A DNA stretch of 64,000 bases from Actinoplanes sichuanensis (GCF_033097365.1 NZ_AP028461.1:10381501-10445500), one strand, 5' to 3'. Counted from the first letter of the stretch, positions 9,173-18,001 are shown. The notes: generated by a model not told the origin, from the letters alone. Numbers and translations: made by a program.

Positions 9173-10252
9173 TCAGGCCGCGGAGTCGCTGACTTCGGCC
9201 TGGCCGTCCGCCTTCAGCAGCTCGTTCAGCAGCGTGATGTCGTAGATGCCCTTGAGGTCCACCGGGTCGAGCAGGCCGACCTCCTCGGCGTGCTTCGCGC
9301 TGGTGAACAGCGAGGACGCGATCGGGTCGTAGGTGAACTTCAGGTTCGCGAACGCGGCGGCGAGGATCTCGTCCTTCAGCGGCTTGCTGGTGAGCTCCTC
9401 GATCTGGGCGTTCGCGGCCTTCTGCGCGTCGGCGTTGTTGTCCTTGATGTACTTGACCGCCGCGATGTGGCCCTGGAGCAGTTTCTTGACCGTGCCCGGG
9501 TATTCCTTCAGGAACTTCTGGCTGACGATCAGGTGGGTGGTCACGAACTCCTGGTTCGGCCACAGCGTCTTCTCGTCGACCAGGACCTTGCCCTTGGACT
9601 CGAGGATCAGCTTGCTGAAGTTGGGCTCCGGCACCCAGGCGCCGTCGATGGTGCCCTGCGCGAACGCCTGGACCGCGGTCGCGTTGTCCTGCGGCAGGAC
9701 CGAGACGTCGCCGCCGCCGCTGGTGTCGGCGTTCAGGCCGTTCGACTTCAGCCAGGCGCGCAGCGCGACGTCCTGGGTGTTGCCGAGCTGCGGGGTGGCG
9801 ATCTTCTTGCCCTTGAGGTCGGCCGGGGTGTTGATGCCCTCCCTGACGACCAGGCCGGCACCGCCCGACGTGCTGCCCGCGATGATCTTCAGGGCGGTGC
9901 CCTTGGACTTGGACCAGCCGTTGATCGCCGGGTTCGGGCCGATGTAGGTGGCGTCGATCGCGCCGGAGAGCAGCGCCTCGATCGCGGCCGGGCCGGCGTT
10001 GAAGGTGCTCGGCTCCAGCTTGGTGCTGCCCAGCTTCTCTTCGAAGATCTTCTTGTTCACGCCGACCAGGGCCGGAGCGTGGGTGATGTTCGGGAAGTAG
10101 CCCAGCTTGATGGCCGGGGCCTCGGCGGCGTTTCCGGAGGCGGCCTCGGCGGCGGTCTTCTCCTCCTCCTTGGAACCACAGGCGGCCAGCGCGGTCGTGG
10201 CCACCAGAGCAGCCGAGGCAAGGGCGAGCGCACGTATGGTGCGGGAGCTCAT
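9173..10252 (-). CDS. SsuA/NMT1-type substrate-binding lipoprotein
   Basis: A 359-residue lipoprotein: signal peptide ending in an LAAC lipobox (Cys about 25), then a type II periplasmic-binding fold with the family blocks KLGYFPNITHAPA, IDATYIGP and GAWVPEP. It captures an aliphatic sulfonate, taurine or nitrate-like anion and delivers it to the downstream ABC subunits. The ATG at 10252 follows AGGAG by about 6 nt. The gene begins 8 bp after the Rrf2 regulator gene, so they are cotranscribed. Confidence 0.88.
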   Translation of the reverse strand: MSSRTIRALALASAALVATTALAACGSKEEEKTAAEAASGNAAEAPAIKLGYFPNITHAPALVGVNKKIFEEKLGSTKLEPSTFNAGPAAIEALLSGAIDATYIGPNPAINGWSKSKGTALKIIAGSTSGGAGLVVREGINTPADLKGKKIATPQLGNTQDVALRAWLKSNGLNADTSGGGDVSVLPQDNATAVQAFAQGTIDGAWVPEPNFSKLILESKGKVLVDEKTLWPNQEFVTTHLIVSQKFLKEYPGTVKKLLQGHIAAVKYIKDNNADAQKAANAQIEELTSKPLKDEILAAAFANLKFTYDPIASSLFTSAKHAEEVGLLDPVDLKGIYDITLLNELLKADGQAEVSDSAA

Positions 10253-10260
10253 GCTCACTC

Positions 10261-10674
10261 CTAATTTCGTTTCACTGAGGTGTTGGAGAGTTCGGCCAGG
10301 GTCTTGTGGTCGACCACACCCTCGATGGCCGCCTCGACGGCGACCCACACGTCGTGCAGCGCCGTCGCTGCCCCGTGGTAGGTCGCCGTTGACGTGGGCA
10401 GCCCCCGGACCGTGGTGAGGGCACCCCCGACGGCGCGAACCACATCGCCGACGGTGATCTCCTCGGCCGGGCGGGCCAGGGCGTACCCGCCGTCCACGCC
10501 ACGATGGCTGTGCAGCAGCCCGGCGCGACGCAGATCGAGCAGGATCCCCTGCAGAAAGCTGAGCGGGATGTCCTGGACGGCGGCCAGTCCGGCCGCCTTG
10601 ACCAGGCGTGGGTGCTCGGCGGTGACCGCCAGCATCGCGCGTACGGCGTAGTCCGTGCGAGCCGAGACGTACAC
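10261..10674 (-). CDS. Rrf2-family regulator without cysteines
   Basis: A 137-residue Rrf2 protein: an N-terminal winged helix (TDYAVRAML, PLSFLQGILLDLRRAGLL, GVDGGYALARP) and a C-terminal dimer helix. It contains no cysteine at all, so it cannot hold the three-cysteine iron-sulfur cluster of IscR or NsrR. This resembles CymR, the cluster-free Rrf2 regulator of sulfur metabolism, and fits its place as first gene of a sulfonate-type uptake operon. The GTG follows a GGGAGGGGGAG tract. Autoregulation is likely from position; the effector is unknown. Confidence 0.85.
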   Translation of the reverse strand: MYVSARTDYAVRAMLAVTAEHPRLVKAAGLAAVQDIPLSFLQGILLDLRRAGLLHSHRGVDGGYALARPAEEITVGDVVRAVGGALTTVRGLPTSTATYHGAATALHDVWVAVEAAIEGVVDHKTLAELSNTSVKRN

Positions 10675-10694
10675 GCCGCGCTCCCCCTCCCGTT

Positions 10695-10714
10695 GATACT
10701 TCGGTATGCCTATC
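10695..10714. promoter_or_regulatory. Candidate operator upstream of the Rrf2 operon
   Basis: Nested inverted arms: ATAC (10696-10699) with GTAT (10704-10707), and GATA (10695-10698) with TATC (10711-10714), 20-40 bp before the GTG start. This is an AT-rich island in GC-rich DNA and a plausible binding site for the operon's own regulator. There is no direct evidence of binding. Confidence 0.35.
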
Positions 10715-10955
10715 TGTTGGATGGGAATACTGGACCATATGGGTTTGGTGCGTCAAGCCGCGTCCGGGGAACGGGAAACCGGCATCGGGTGCATTTTCGG
10801 GGTGTATCGTGCACGACTTCCCTCGTGGGGGTGACGGGGGTGACAACGACGCGCCGTACCCGGTCCGATTCGCGGCGGAAGACCGGGAACGGATATTGAT
10901 GCATTTACGCGGCGTCGCCACTCGGCTACGCAGGTGTGTCCGCTAGATTCGTACC

Positions 10956-12263
10956 GTGGCGCCCAAAATCAAGATCCCCGCGACGAAATACCCGGTCGAG
11001 CGGTTCACGCTCGGCAACGGTCTGCGCGTGGTCCTCTCTCCGGATCGCAGCGCCCCGGTGGTCGGCGTGGCAGTCGTCTACGACGTCGGCATCCGCAGTG
11101 AGCCGGAGGGCCGGACCGGTTTCGCCCACCTCTTCGAGCACCTGATGTTCCAGGGCTCGGAGAACCTGGAGAAGCTGGCGCACTTCCGCCACGTGCAGGG
11201 CGCGGGCGGCAGTTTCAACGGTTCCACCCACCTCGACTACACCGACTATTTCGAGGTCCTGCCGACCGGCGGTCTGGAGCGGGCGCTCTTCCTCGAGGCG
11301 GACCGGATGCGCGGCCCCCGGCTCACCGAGGAGAACCTGCGTAACCAGGTCGACGTGGTCAAGGAGGAGATCCGGGTCAACGTGCTGAACCGGCCGTACG
11401 GCGGGTTCCCCTGGCTGAAGCTGCCGCCGGTGATGTTCAGCACCTTCGCCAACGCGCACGACGGCTACGGCTCGTTCGAGGACCTGGAGAGCGCCACCGT
11501 CGAGGACGCGCAGGGCTTCTTCGACCGCTACTACGCCTGCGGCAACGCGGTGCTCTCGGTCGCCGGTGACTTCGACGTGGCCGAGGCGACCGCGATGATC
11601 GAGCGGCACTTCGGCGACGTTCCGGCGCGACCCGCCCCGGAGCTGCCCGACTTCGACGAGGCCGGTCTGAGCGGGGAGCGGCGTGAGTCGTACACCGATC
11701 GGATCGCACCGCTGCCGGCGGTGGCCGCCGGATGGCGCGTGCCCGACCCGATCGGCACCTTCGAGGACTACCTGCCGTACGTGGTGCTCGCCGAGGTGCT
11801 CACCGACGGTGACGCGTCCCGTCTGGTCGAGCGCCTGATTCAGCGTGACCGCACGGCCACCACGATGGGCGGCTACATCGGCTTCATGGGCGACGAATAC
11901 CTGGTGCGCAACCCGACCGCGCTGCTGCTTCAGGCTCACATGCCCCCAGGTGGCGACGCCGACAAGGTGTTGCGCACCATCGATGAGGAGCTGGACCGGC
12001 TGGCCGCCGACGGGCTCAAGCCGGGCGAGCTCGACCGGACCCAGGCGCGGATGGCGACCCGCGCGCTGCACGGCACCGACGACGTGCTCGGCCGGGCCCA
12101 GCCGATGGCCGTCCTGGAGTTGCAGCGCGGCCGCCCCGGCCTGCTCAACGACCTGCCCAAGCTGATCAGCGAGGTGCGTGAGGAGCAGATCGTCGCCGCC
12201 GCGGCCACCCTGCGGCCCGAGCACCGCGCCTCCGTCGAAGTGATCCCGGGAGCCTCCTCGTGA
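10956..12263 (+). CDS. M16-family zinc peptidase, catalytic subunit
   Basis: A 435-residue insulinase/processing-peptidase-like protein with the inverted zinc motif HLFEH (His58, Glu61, His62) and a distal glutamate in the VVKEEIRVN helix. It pairs with the next gene, which lacks the zinc motif but keeps the second-half motif, as in heterodimeric bacterial M16B proteases. The GTG is probably leaderless: TAGATT (10944-10949) ends 6 nt upstream. No signal peptide is seen, so it acts in the cytoplasm, probably on peptides. Confidence 0.9.
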   Translation: MAPKIKIPATKYPVERFTLGNGLRVVLSPDRSAPVVGVAVVYDVGIRSEPEGRTGFAHLFEHLMFQGSENLEKLAHFRHVQGAGGSFNGSTHLDYTDYFEVLPTGGLERALFLEADRMRGPRLTEENLRNQVDVVKEEIRVNVLNRPYGGFPWLKLPPVMFSTFANAHDGYGSFEDLESATVEDAQGFFDRYYACGNAVLSVAGDFDVAEATAMIERHFGDVPARPAPELPDFDEAGLSGERRESYTDRIAPLPAVAAGWRVPDPIGTFEDYLPYVVLAEVLTDGDASRLVERLIQRDRTATTMGGYIGFMGDEYLVRNPTALLLQAHMPPGGDADKVLRTIDEELDRLAADGLKPGELDRTQARMATRALHGTDDVLGRAQPMAVLELQRGRPGLLNDLPKLISEVREEQIVAAAATLRPEHRASVEVIPGASS

Positions 12264-13576
12264 CCAAGACCCTGCCCGACCTGGTGCCGGACGCCGCGCT
12301 GAACCTGCCGCCGGAGCGCGAGCGCACCCTGCCCAACGGGCTCACCGTGATCGCGATCCGCCGGTCCGCGGTGCCGCTGGTCGAGGTGCGGCTACGGATC
12401 CCGTTCGCGCGTGCCGAGCTGGCCCCGGCGACCCTGCTCTCCCAGGCGCTCTTCACCGGCACCAGCGGGATGAACAGCATCGACATCGCCGCCGCGCTGC
12501 AGGCCGTCGGTGGCAGTCTGGGCGCCGGGATCGACCCGGACCGGCTGCTGATCAGCGGCAACGCGCTCGCCGATGGCCTGGACCGGACGCTCGAACTGCT
12601 CGCCTCGGTGCTCACCGACGCCACCTACCCGGTCGAGGAGGTGTCCACCGAGCGGGACCGGCTCGGCGACCACATCCAGGTGGCGCTCAGCCAGCCGGCG
12701 CACCTGGCCCGGGTGGCCCTGCTCAAGCGGATGTACGGCGACCACCCGTACGCGGTGCAGACCCCCGAGCCCGAGGAGATCCGCGCGCTGTCGCCGGAGC
12801 CGCTGCGCGAGCTGCACGCCGCCCGGGTCCGCCCGGCCGGCGCGGTATTGGTGCTGGTCGGCGACATCGACCCGGACCAGGCCATCGACACCGCGGAGAA
12901 GATTCTCGGCGGCTGGTCGGGCCGCGCGCCGGACGGCGGCCTGCCGCCCATCCCGGTGCTGGAGACCGGCCCGCTGCTGCTCGTGGACCGGCCCGGCTCG
13001 GTGCAGTCCTCGCTGCGGCTGGCGCTGCCCGCGCTGACCCGTACCGACCCCGACTACGCCGCCTTCAACCTGGCGAACCTGGTGTTCGGTGGCTACTTCT
13101 CGTCCCGGTGGACCGAGAACATCCGAGAGGACAAGGGCTACACCTACGGGGCGTACTCGTCGATCGACCACTACGTCGCCGGCTCGGCCCTGGTCGCCGC
13201 GGCCGAGGTGGCCACCGAGGTGACCGGCCCGTCGCTGCTGGAGACGGTCTACGAGCTGGGCCGGATCGCCAGCCTCCCGCCCGGTGAGGAGGAGCTGGAA
13301 CAGGCCCGGCGCTACGCCCTCGGCACGCTCCGACTCGGCATGTCCACTCAGGCCGGACTGGCCGGGCTGGCCGGCATGTACGCCGGTTTCGGGCTCCGCC
13401 TCGACCATCTCCGGGAGTACTCGGCGGCACTCGCCGCGGCCACCCGCGAGGAGGTGGCCGCCGCGGCCACGAAGTATCTCGCCCCGTCCCGGGCGGTGAC
13501 CGTGATCCTCGGTGACGCCGAGAAGATCGAGTCGCAGCTGTCCGCCCTGACCGTCGTGGAGCGCAGCGCAGCGTGA
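12260..13576 (+). CDS. M16-family peptidase, non-catalytic partner
   Basis: A 438-residue M16 protein without HxxEH but with the REDKGYTYG segment (about 290-298), whose Arg/Tyr pair completes the active site of the partner subunit in M16B heterodimers. The GTG overlaps the upstream stop (GTGA), so the two are translationally coupled. Its stop in turn overlaps the nudix gene start, giving a tight three-gene operon. Confidence 0.9.
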   Translation: MTKTLPDLVPDAALNLPPERERTLPNGLTVIAIRRSAVPLVEVRLRIPFARAELAPATLLSQALFTGTSGMNSIDIAAALQAVGGSLGAGIDPDRLLISGNALADGLDRTLELLASVLTDATYPVEEVSTERDRLGDHIQVALSQPAHLARVALLKRMYGDHPYAVQTPEPEEIRALSPEPLRELHAARVRPAGAVLVLVGDIDPDQAIDTAEKILGGWSGRAPDGGLPPIPVLETGPLLLVDRPGSVQSSLRLALPALTRTDPDYAAFNLANLVFGGYFSSRWTENIREDKGYTYGAYSSIDHYVAGSALVAAAEVATEVTGPSLLETVYELGRIASLPPGEEELEQARRYALGTLRLGMSTQAGLAGLAGMYAGFGLRLDHLREYSAALAAATREEVAAAATKYLAPSRAVTVILGDAEKIESQLSALTVVERSAA

Positions 13577-14520
13577 TCAGTTCCGAGAAACCGAGTGGTC
13601 CGCCGCTCGCCCGTACCACCCTCGACCGCGCGGCCGAGCACCGCCGGGACGAGAAATGGCTCGCCGCCGCCTGGGAACGCGGCCAGGTCCTCGTCGTGGA
13701 CCTGGCCAAGGGCGGCCGGGCCCTGGTCACCGACCACCCCGACGGCAGCGCCGCGCTGATCCTGGTGCCGTCGTCGGCGGCGCCGGAGGCCGAGCGCTGG
13801 TTCCTCGGCGTCGGCCCAGACGGCACCCCGTACTGGGCCGTCGACGGTCCACTGGAAGCCGCCGACGGCGTGCGGGCGACCGGGCTCCGCGAGTCCGGGC
13901 ACCTGCTCGACGACCTCGGCACCGGTCTGCTCACCACGGCCGTCGCCCTCGGCAACTGGCACCGCAGCCACCGCTACTCGCCGAAGACCGGTCAGCCGAC
14001 CGAGGTGGTCGAGGCCGGCTGGGCGAGGGTCGACCCGGACGGCGGCATGATGTGGCCGCGGACCGACCCGGCGATGATCATCCTGGTGCACGACGGAGTG
14101 GCCGGCCCGGACGGGCGCTGTCTGCTCGGGCACAACGCGGCCTGGCCGCCCCGACCCGACGGCGGCCGGCGGTTCTCCTGCCTGGCCGGGTTCGTCGAGG
14201 CGGGCGAGTCGGCCGAGGCGGCGGTCGCCCGCGAGGTGTACGAGGAGGTGGGTATCGGCCTCGCCGAGATCAGGTACGAGGGGAGCCAGTCGTGGCCGTA
14301 CCCCGGCTCGTTGATGCTCGGTTTTCATGGGATCGCCGATCCGGCCGAACCGCTGACGCTGGACCCCGAGGAGATCGACGAGGCGCACTGGTTCACCAGG
14401 TCGGAGGTCGTGAAGATGTTCTCCGGTGAGGGTTCGCAGTCGGTGCCGATGAGCTCTTCGATCGCCTTCTATCTGATTGAGAAGTGGCTGCTCGAAGATC
14501 TAGAAAATATTTCTGGTTAG
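13573..14520 (+). CDS. nudC: NudC-like NADH/NAD+ diphosphatase
   Basis: A 315-residue nudix hydrolase. The nudix box (GFVEAGES...REVYEEVGI, about 207-229) is intact and is followed by SQSWPYPGSLMLGF, the NADH-pyrophosphatase signature SQPWPFPxS of NudC. It should cleave NAD(H) to NMN(H) and AMP, and NudC enzymes can also remove NAD caps from RNA. Odd: the zinc-ribbon cysteines found in E. coli NudC are missing from the linker (SPKTGQPTE region). The neighbourhood (mrx1, uvrD2, whiB7) matches the M. tuberculosis nudC locus. Confidence 0.88.
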   Translation: MISSEKPSGPPLARTTLDRAAEHRRDEKWLAAAWERGQVLVVDLAKGGRALVTDHPDGSAALILVPSSAAPEAERWFLGVGPDGTPYWAVDGPLEAADGVRATGLRESGHLLDDLGTGLLTTAVALGNWHRSHRYSPKTGQPTEVVEAGWARVDPDGGMMWPRTDPAMIILVHDGVAGPDGRCLLGHNAAWPPRPDGGRRFSCLAGFVEAGESAEAAVAREVYEEVGIGLAEIRYEGSQSWPYPGSLMLGFHGIADPAEPLTLDPEEIDEAHWFTRSEVVKMFSGEGSQSVPMSSSIAFYLIEKWLLEDLENISG

Positions 14521-14576
14521 CAGCAACCTGCCGGCGGGGTCATCGCGTCTTCCTTGCAAAGACGAGAGGGGAACCG

Positions 14577-15458
14577 ATGACTCAGGTGGAGGCGCCGGCG
14601 TGGACGCCGATGACCGCGCAGGAGCGGGAGGCGTTCGACCGCGACGGCTACATCGTCGTGCCGTCGGTGCTGAGTGAGAGCGAGATCGAGGCCGGTCGGG
14701 CCGCGATCCTGGGGTATTACGAGAAGCAGAAGTCCGAGGGCAAGCTGAGCGCGACAGGTGCCCTGCACCAGCTGTCGCCGATCGCGCACGTGCCCGAACT
14801 GGCCTTCCTGATCGACCACCCCAAGGCTTTCAAGTACATCTGGTCGCTGCTCGGGTGGAATCTGCACATCTACCACTCGCACATCGACGTGCACCCGCAG
14901 CTGCACGAGAAGCAGAAGGACTGGTGGCACTGGCACCAGGACGGCGGCCGGCAGAACCGGGAGATCGAGACCGACCCGCGGCCGATGCTGTCGGTCAAGC
15001 TGGCCTACTGGTTCTCCGACGTGAGCGAGACCGGCCGGGGCAACTTCACCGTCCTGCCCGGCAGCCACAAGACCAACTGGCTGCCCGGCCCGCCGAGCCG
15101 TGGCGTTCCGTGGCCGCAGCCCGAGGGTGCGACCCAGATCACCGCGAACGCCGGTGACCTGGTCGTCTTCGACCGCCGTATCTGGCACGCCCGGTCGGAC
15201 AACTACTCCGACATCACCCGTGTCGGCGCGTTCTTCGGCTACACCCCGCGCTGGATCGCCATGCGTGACGAGAACGCCGAGCTGCCGAACACCCCGGCCT
15301 GGAACGACCTCAACGACGTGCAGAAGCAGCTGCTCGGCGGCTTCGGCAACGGCGACGGCGACCACCAATGGGGTCACTACCCGGAGACCACGCCGCTCTA
15401 CGGCGCGCTCAAGGAGCGGGGCCTGCTCGACTCCAGCATCCCGGCGCTGATCCCGTAG
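14577..15458 (+). CDS. Phytanoyl-CoA dioxygenase family protein
   Basis: A 293-residue Fe(II)/2-oxoglutarate oxygenase. The H-x-D iron pair is in HWHQDGG (near residues 119-121) and the distal His is probably in IWHARSD; FTVLPGSH is a family block. The substrate is unknown: PhyH members hydroxylate fatty acyl-CoAs, ectoine or natural products, and no biosynthetic neighbours narrow it. The ATG has a GAGAGGGG ribosome site. It is flanked by a strong terminator shared with mrx1. Confidence 0.82.
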   Translation: MTQVEAPAWTPMTAQEREAFDRDGYIVVPSVLSESEIEAGRAAILGYYEKQKSEGKLSATGALHQLSPIAHVPELAFLIDHPKAFKYIWSLLGWNLHIYHSHIDVHPQLHEKQKDWWHWHQDGGRQNREIETDPRPMLSVKLAYWFSDVSETGRGNFTVLPGSHKTNWLPGPPSRGVPWPQPEGATQITANAGDLVVFDRRIWHARSDNYSDITRVGAFFGYTPRWIAMRDENAELPNTPAWNDLNDVQKQLLGGFGNGDGDHQWGHYPETTPLYGALKERGLLDSSIPALIP

Positions 15459-15459
15459 T

Positions 15460-15492
15460 TTTCATGGGAGGGCCTCAGGCCCTCCCATGAAA
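15460..15492. terminator. Bidirectional terminator between PhyH gene and mrx1
   Basis: A perfect 16-bp inverted repeat (15460-15475 with 15477-15492) directly between two converging stop codons. T-runs flank the stem on both strands, so it should end both transcripts. Confidence 0.85.
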
Positions 15493-15493
15493 C

Positions 15494-15736
15494 TCATGCC
15501 GCGATCGCGGCGAGGTGCTGCTTGACCTGGACGATCGACGGGTTCGTCAGAGCCGAGCCGTCGGCGAACTTCAGGGTCGGCACCGTCTGGTTCCCGCCGT
15601 TCACGCTGCGCACGAACGCGGCCGAGGCCTCGTCCTGCTCGATGTCGACGACGTCGTAGGCGATGCCCTCCCGGTCGAGTTGCGACTTGAGGCGGTGGCA
15701 GTACCCACACCAGGACGTCGAGTACATGGTCAGCAT
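15494..15736 (-). CDS. mrx1: Mycoredoxin (Mrx1-type glutaredoxin)
   Basis: An 80-residue thioredoxin-fold protein with the CGYC active site (Cys10, Cys13), a cis-Pro loop (NQTVPTLKF) and the NGGN segment. It closely resembles the M. tuberculosis Mrx1 pattern and sits beside uvrD2 as there. Mycoredoxin reduces mixed disulfides between proteins and mycothiol. The ATG follows AAGGAG by 9 nt. A SigR-type promoter lies about 45-80 bp upstream, so induction by thiol stress is likely. Confidence 0.92.
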   Translation of the reverse strand: MLTMYSTSWCGYCHRLKSQLDREGIAYDVVDIEQDEASAAFVRSVNGGNQTVPTLKFADGSALTNPSIVQVKQHLAAIAA

Positions 15737-15787
15737 CGGTCAAGGCTCCTTCGATACAGGTCACACGGCGGTGCGGCTGACAAGCAC

Positions 15788-15815
15788 AACACCCCGCCGG
15801 GGTGTCATGATTCCC
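15788..15815 (-). promoter_or_regulatory. SigR-type promoter of mrx1
   Basis: Read on the minus strand: GGGAAT (15815-15810), 19 nt, then GTT (15790-15788). This fits the GGAAT/GTT consensus of SigR/SigH sigma factors and has the same spacing as the candidate upstream of the window's own sigR gene. It overlaps the divergent uvrD2 promoter region. Confidence 0.65.
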
Positions 15816-15819
15816 TACC

Positions 15820-17958
15820 GTGCGGACTGAAGGAGTGCTGGACGGGCTCGACCCTGATCAGCGTACGGCGGTGACCGCGCCCGCCGGTCCGGTCTGCATT
15901 CTGGCCGGCGCCGGTACGGGCAAGACCAGAGCGGTCACCCATCGGATCGCGTACCGGACGATGTCCGGCGAGATCAGCCCCCGACATGTGCTCGCGGTCA
16001 CCTTCACGGCGCGGGCCGCCGCCGAGATGCGGGCCCGGCTCGGCGCGCTCGGCGCCGGCGCGGTGCAGGCCCGGACCTTCCACGCCGCCGCGCTGCGGCA
16101 GGTCCGTTACTTCGCTCCGCGACTTCTCGAAGGCCGGCAGATGCCGGAGCTGATCGAGAGCAAGGCACGGTTGGTGGGCCTTGCGGCGGCCAAAGCGGGG
16201 GTACGGGGAGACCGCACCGTCGCCCGTGACCTCGCCGGTGAGATCGAGTGGGCCAAGTCGTCCCTGGTCGAGCCCGGCGAGTACGTCGTCGCGGCGGCCA
16301 AGGCGATGCGTGACACACCTCATGAGCCGGCCCGGGTGTCCGAGGTGTTCGCCGCCTACGAGCAGCTCAAGCGCAGGCAGGGCGTGATCGACTTCGAGGA
16401 CCTGCTGCGCGCCGCGGTCTGGGGCATCGAGGAGCACCTGGACGTCGCCGACCAGATCCGCGCCCAGTACCGACATTTCGTCGTCGACGAGTACCAGGAC
16501 GTCAACCCGTTGCAGCAGCGGCTGCTGGAGGCGTGGCTGGGCGGCCGGGACGACGTGACCGTGGTCGGTGACGCGAGCCAGACCATCTACTCGTTCACCG
16601 GGGCCACCTCGGCGTACCTCATCGATTTCCCGCGGCAGCGGCGCAACGCCGTGGTGGTCCGGCTGGTTCGTGACTACCGCTCCACACCACAGGTGGTCGG
16701 GCTGGCCAACGCGGTGATCCGGCAGGCCCGCGGCACCGAGGCGAAACTGCGGCTGGAACTGGTCGGCCAGCGGCCGCCCGGACCCGAGCCGGAGCTCAAG
16801 ATCTTCCCGGACGAGCACGGCGAGGCGGTCGCGGTGGCTCGGCGGTGCCGGGACCTGATCGCCGCGGGCACCCCGGCCGGCGAGATCGCGGTGCTCTTCC
16901 GGACCAACGCGCAGTCCGAGACGTACGAGGAGGCGCTCGCCGACGCCGAGGTGCCCTACCTGGTCCGGGGCGCCGAGCGGTTCTTCGAGCGGGCCGAGGT
17001 ACGGCAGGCGATGGTCGCGCTGCGGGCCGCCGTGCGATCCACCCCGGGCGAGACACCACTCGTCGAGGCGGTCGTGGAGGCGCTGGCCGCGACCGGCTGG
17101 AACCGGCACCAGCCACCGCCCGGCGGCGCGGCACGCGAGCAATGGGAGGCACTGGCCGCCCTGGTGGCGCTGGCCGAGGAGTATGCGGCGGCGCCGGAGA
17201 TCCTGCCGATCGGTGAGGCCGGTCGGCTCCAGCGGGAGGTCTCGCTCTCCGCCTTCAACGACGAGCTGGCCCGCCGCGCCGAACAGCAGCACGCACCGAC
17301 TGTGTCCGGAGTCACGTTGGCTTCGCTGCACTCGGCCAAAGGCCTCGAATGGGACGCGGTGTTCCTCGTCGGGCTGGCCGACGGCACCCTCCCGACGACG
17401 TACGCGAAAACGGCCGAGCAGTTGGAGGAGGAACGCCGTCTGCTCTACGTCGGGGTGACCCGCGCCCGGCACGTGCTCTGGCTGTCGTACGGCCAGTCGC
17501 GCTCCACGGGTGGCCGGCCCCGTCGCCCGTGCCGGTTCCTTCCGCAGCTCACCGGGGGTGGGCGCACCGAACCGCGGCCCGCCGAGCCGGGTCGCAAACC
17601 CGAACGCCGTCGCCCTCAGGTGTCGTTGTGCCGGATCTGCGGGGCCACCCTGCTGGCCGGCGCCGACCGCAAACTGGGCCGCTGCCCGACCTGCCCGTCC
17701 GACCTGGACGAAGACCTCTACGAACGTCTCCAGGTGTGGCGGGCCGGGACCGCCGCCGAGCTCAAAGTCCCTGCTTACGTGGTGTTCACGGATGCCACGC
17801 TGGTGGCCGTCGCGGAGCGCCGCCCGGCCGACCCGGCACAGCTCCTGGCGATCGCCGGGATCGGGCCCCGAAAACTGGGTCAGTACGGCGACGCGGTCTT
17901 CGCTCTGGTGGCCGGAGCGAGCCCAGATGATCTTGCGACGAAAAACTTTGAAAACTAG
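15820..17958 (+). CDS. uvrD2: UvrD2-type DNA helicase with HRDC domain
   Basis: A 712-residue SF1 helicase. Walker A GAGTGKT (about 29-35), Walker B VVDEYQD (near 224), QTIYSFTGA, KGLEWDAVF and YVGVTRAR are complete. A tetracysteine motif (CRIC near 605, CPTC near 620) and a C-terminal HRDC domain (about 640-700) identify UvrD2, which unwinds DNA 3' to 5' in mycobacteria. The GTG start is probably leaderless. The last codons overlap the AT-rich element of the whiB7 promoter. Confidence 0.92.
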   Translation: MRTEGVLDGLDPDQRTAVTAPAGPVCILAGAGTGKTRAVTHRIAYRTMSGEISPRHVLAVTFTARAAAEMRARLGALGAGAVQARTFHAAALRQVRYFAPRLLEGRQMPELIESKARLVGLAAAKAGVRGDRTVARDLAGEIEWAKSSLVEPGEYVVAAAKAMRDTPHEPARVSEVFAAYEQLKRRQGVIDFEDLLRAAVWGIEEHLDVADQIRAQYRHFVVDEYQDVNPLQQRLLEAWLGGRDDVTVVGDASQTIYSFTGATSAYLIDFPRQRRNAVVVRLVRDYRSTPQVVGLANAVIRQARGTEAKLRLELVGQRPPGPEPELKIFPDEHGEAVAVARRCRDLIAAGTPAGEIAVLFRTNAQSETYEEALADAEVPYLVRGAERFFERAEVRQAMVALRAAVRSTPGETPLVEAVVEALAATGWNRHQPPPGGAAREQWEALAALVALAEEYAAAPEILPIGEAGRLQREVSLSAFNDELARRAEQQHAPTVSGVTLASLHSAKGLEWDAVFLVGLADGTLPTTYAKTAEQLEEERRLLYVGVTRARHVLWLSYGQSRSTGGRPRRPCRFLPQLTGGGRTEPRPAEPGRKPERRRPQVSLCRICGATLLAGADRKLGRCPTCPSDLDEDLYERLQVWRAGTAAELKVPAYVVFTDATLVAVAERRPADPAQLLAIAGIGPRKLGQYGDAVFALVAGASPDDLATKNFEN

Positions 17959-18001
17959 TCCGTTAATTCGTTTGCTCTCCCGTGTAGGGCAGGCATAGCC
18001 T
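17941..18001 (+). promoter_or_regulatory. Candidate whiB7 promoter with AT-rich upstream element
   Basis: A 30-bp AT-rich stretch (17941-17970), unusual for this genome, abuts TTGCTC (17972-17977). An 18-nt spacer leads to TAGCCT (17996-18001). WhiB7 is known to activate promoters, including its own, by placing its AT-hook on AT-rich DNA next to the -35. Transcription would start near 18008 and give a leader of about 540 nt. Confidence 0.5.

Noticed and set aside
10718..10745. GGGAAT on the plus strand as a third SigR promoter
   Set aside because: No GTT at 18 or 19 nt and no gene close downstream on that strand.
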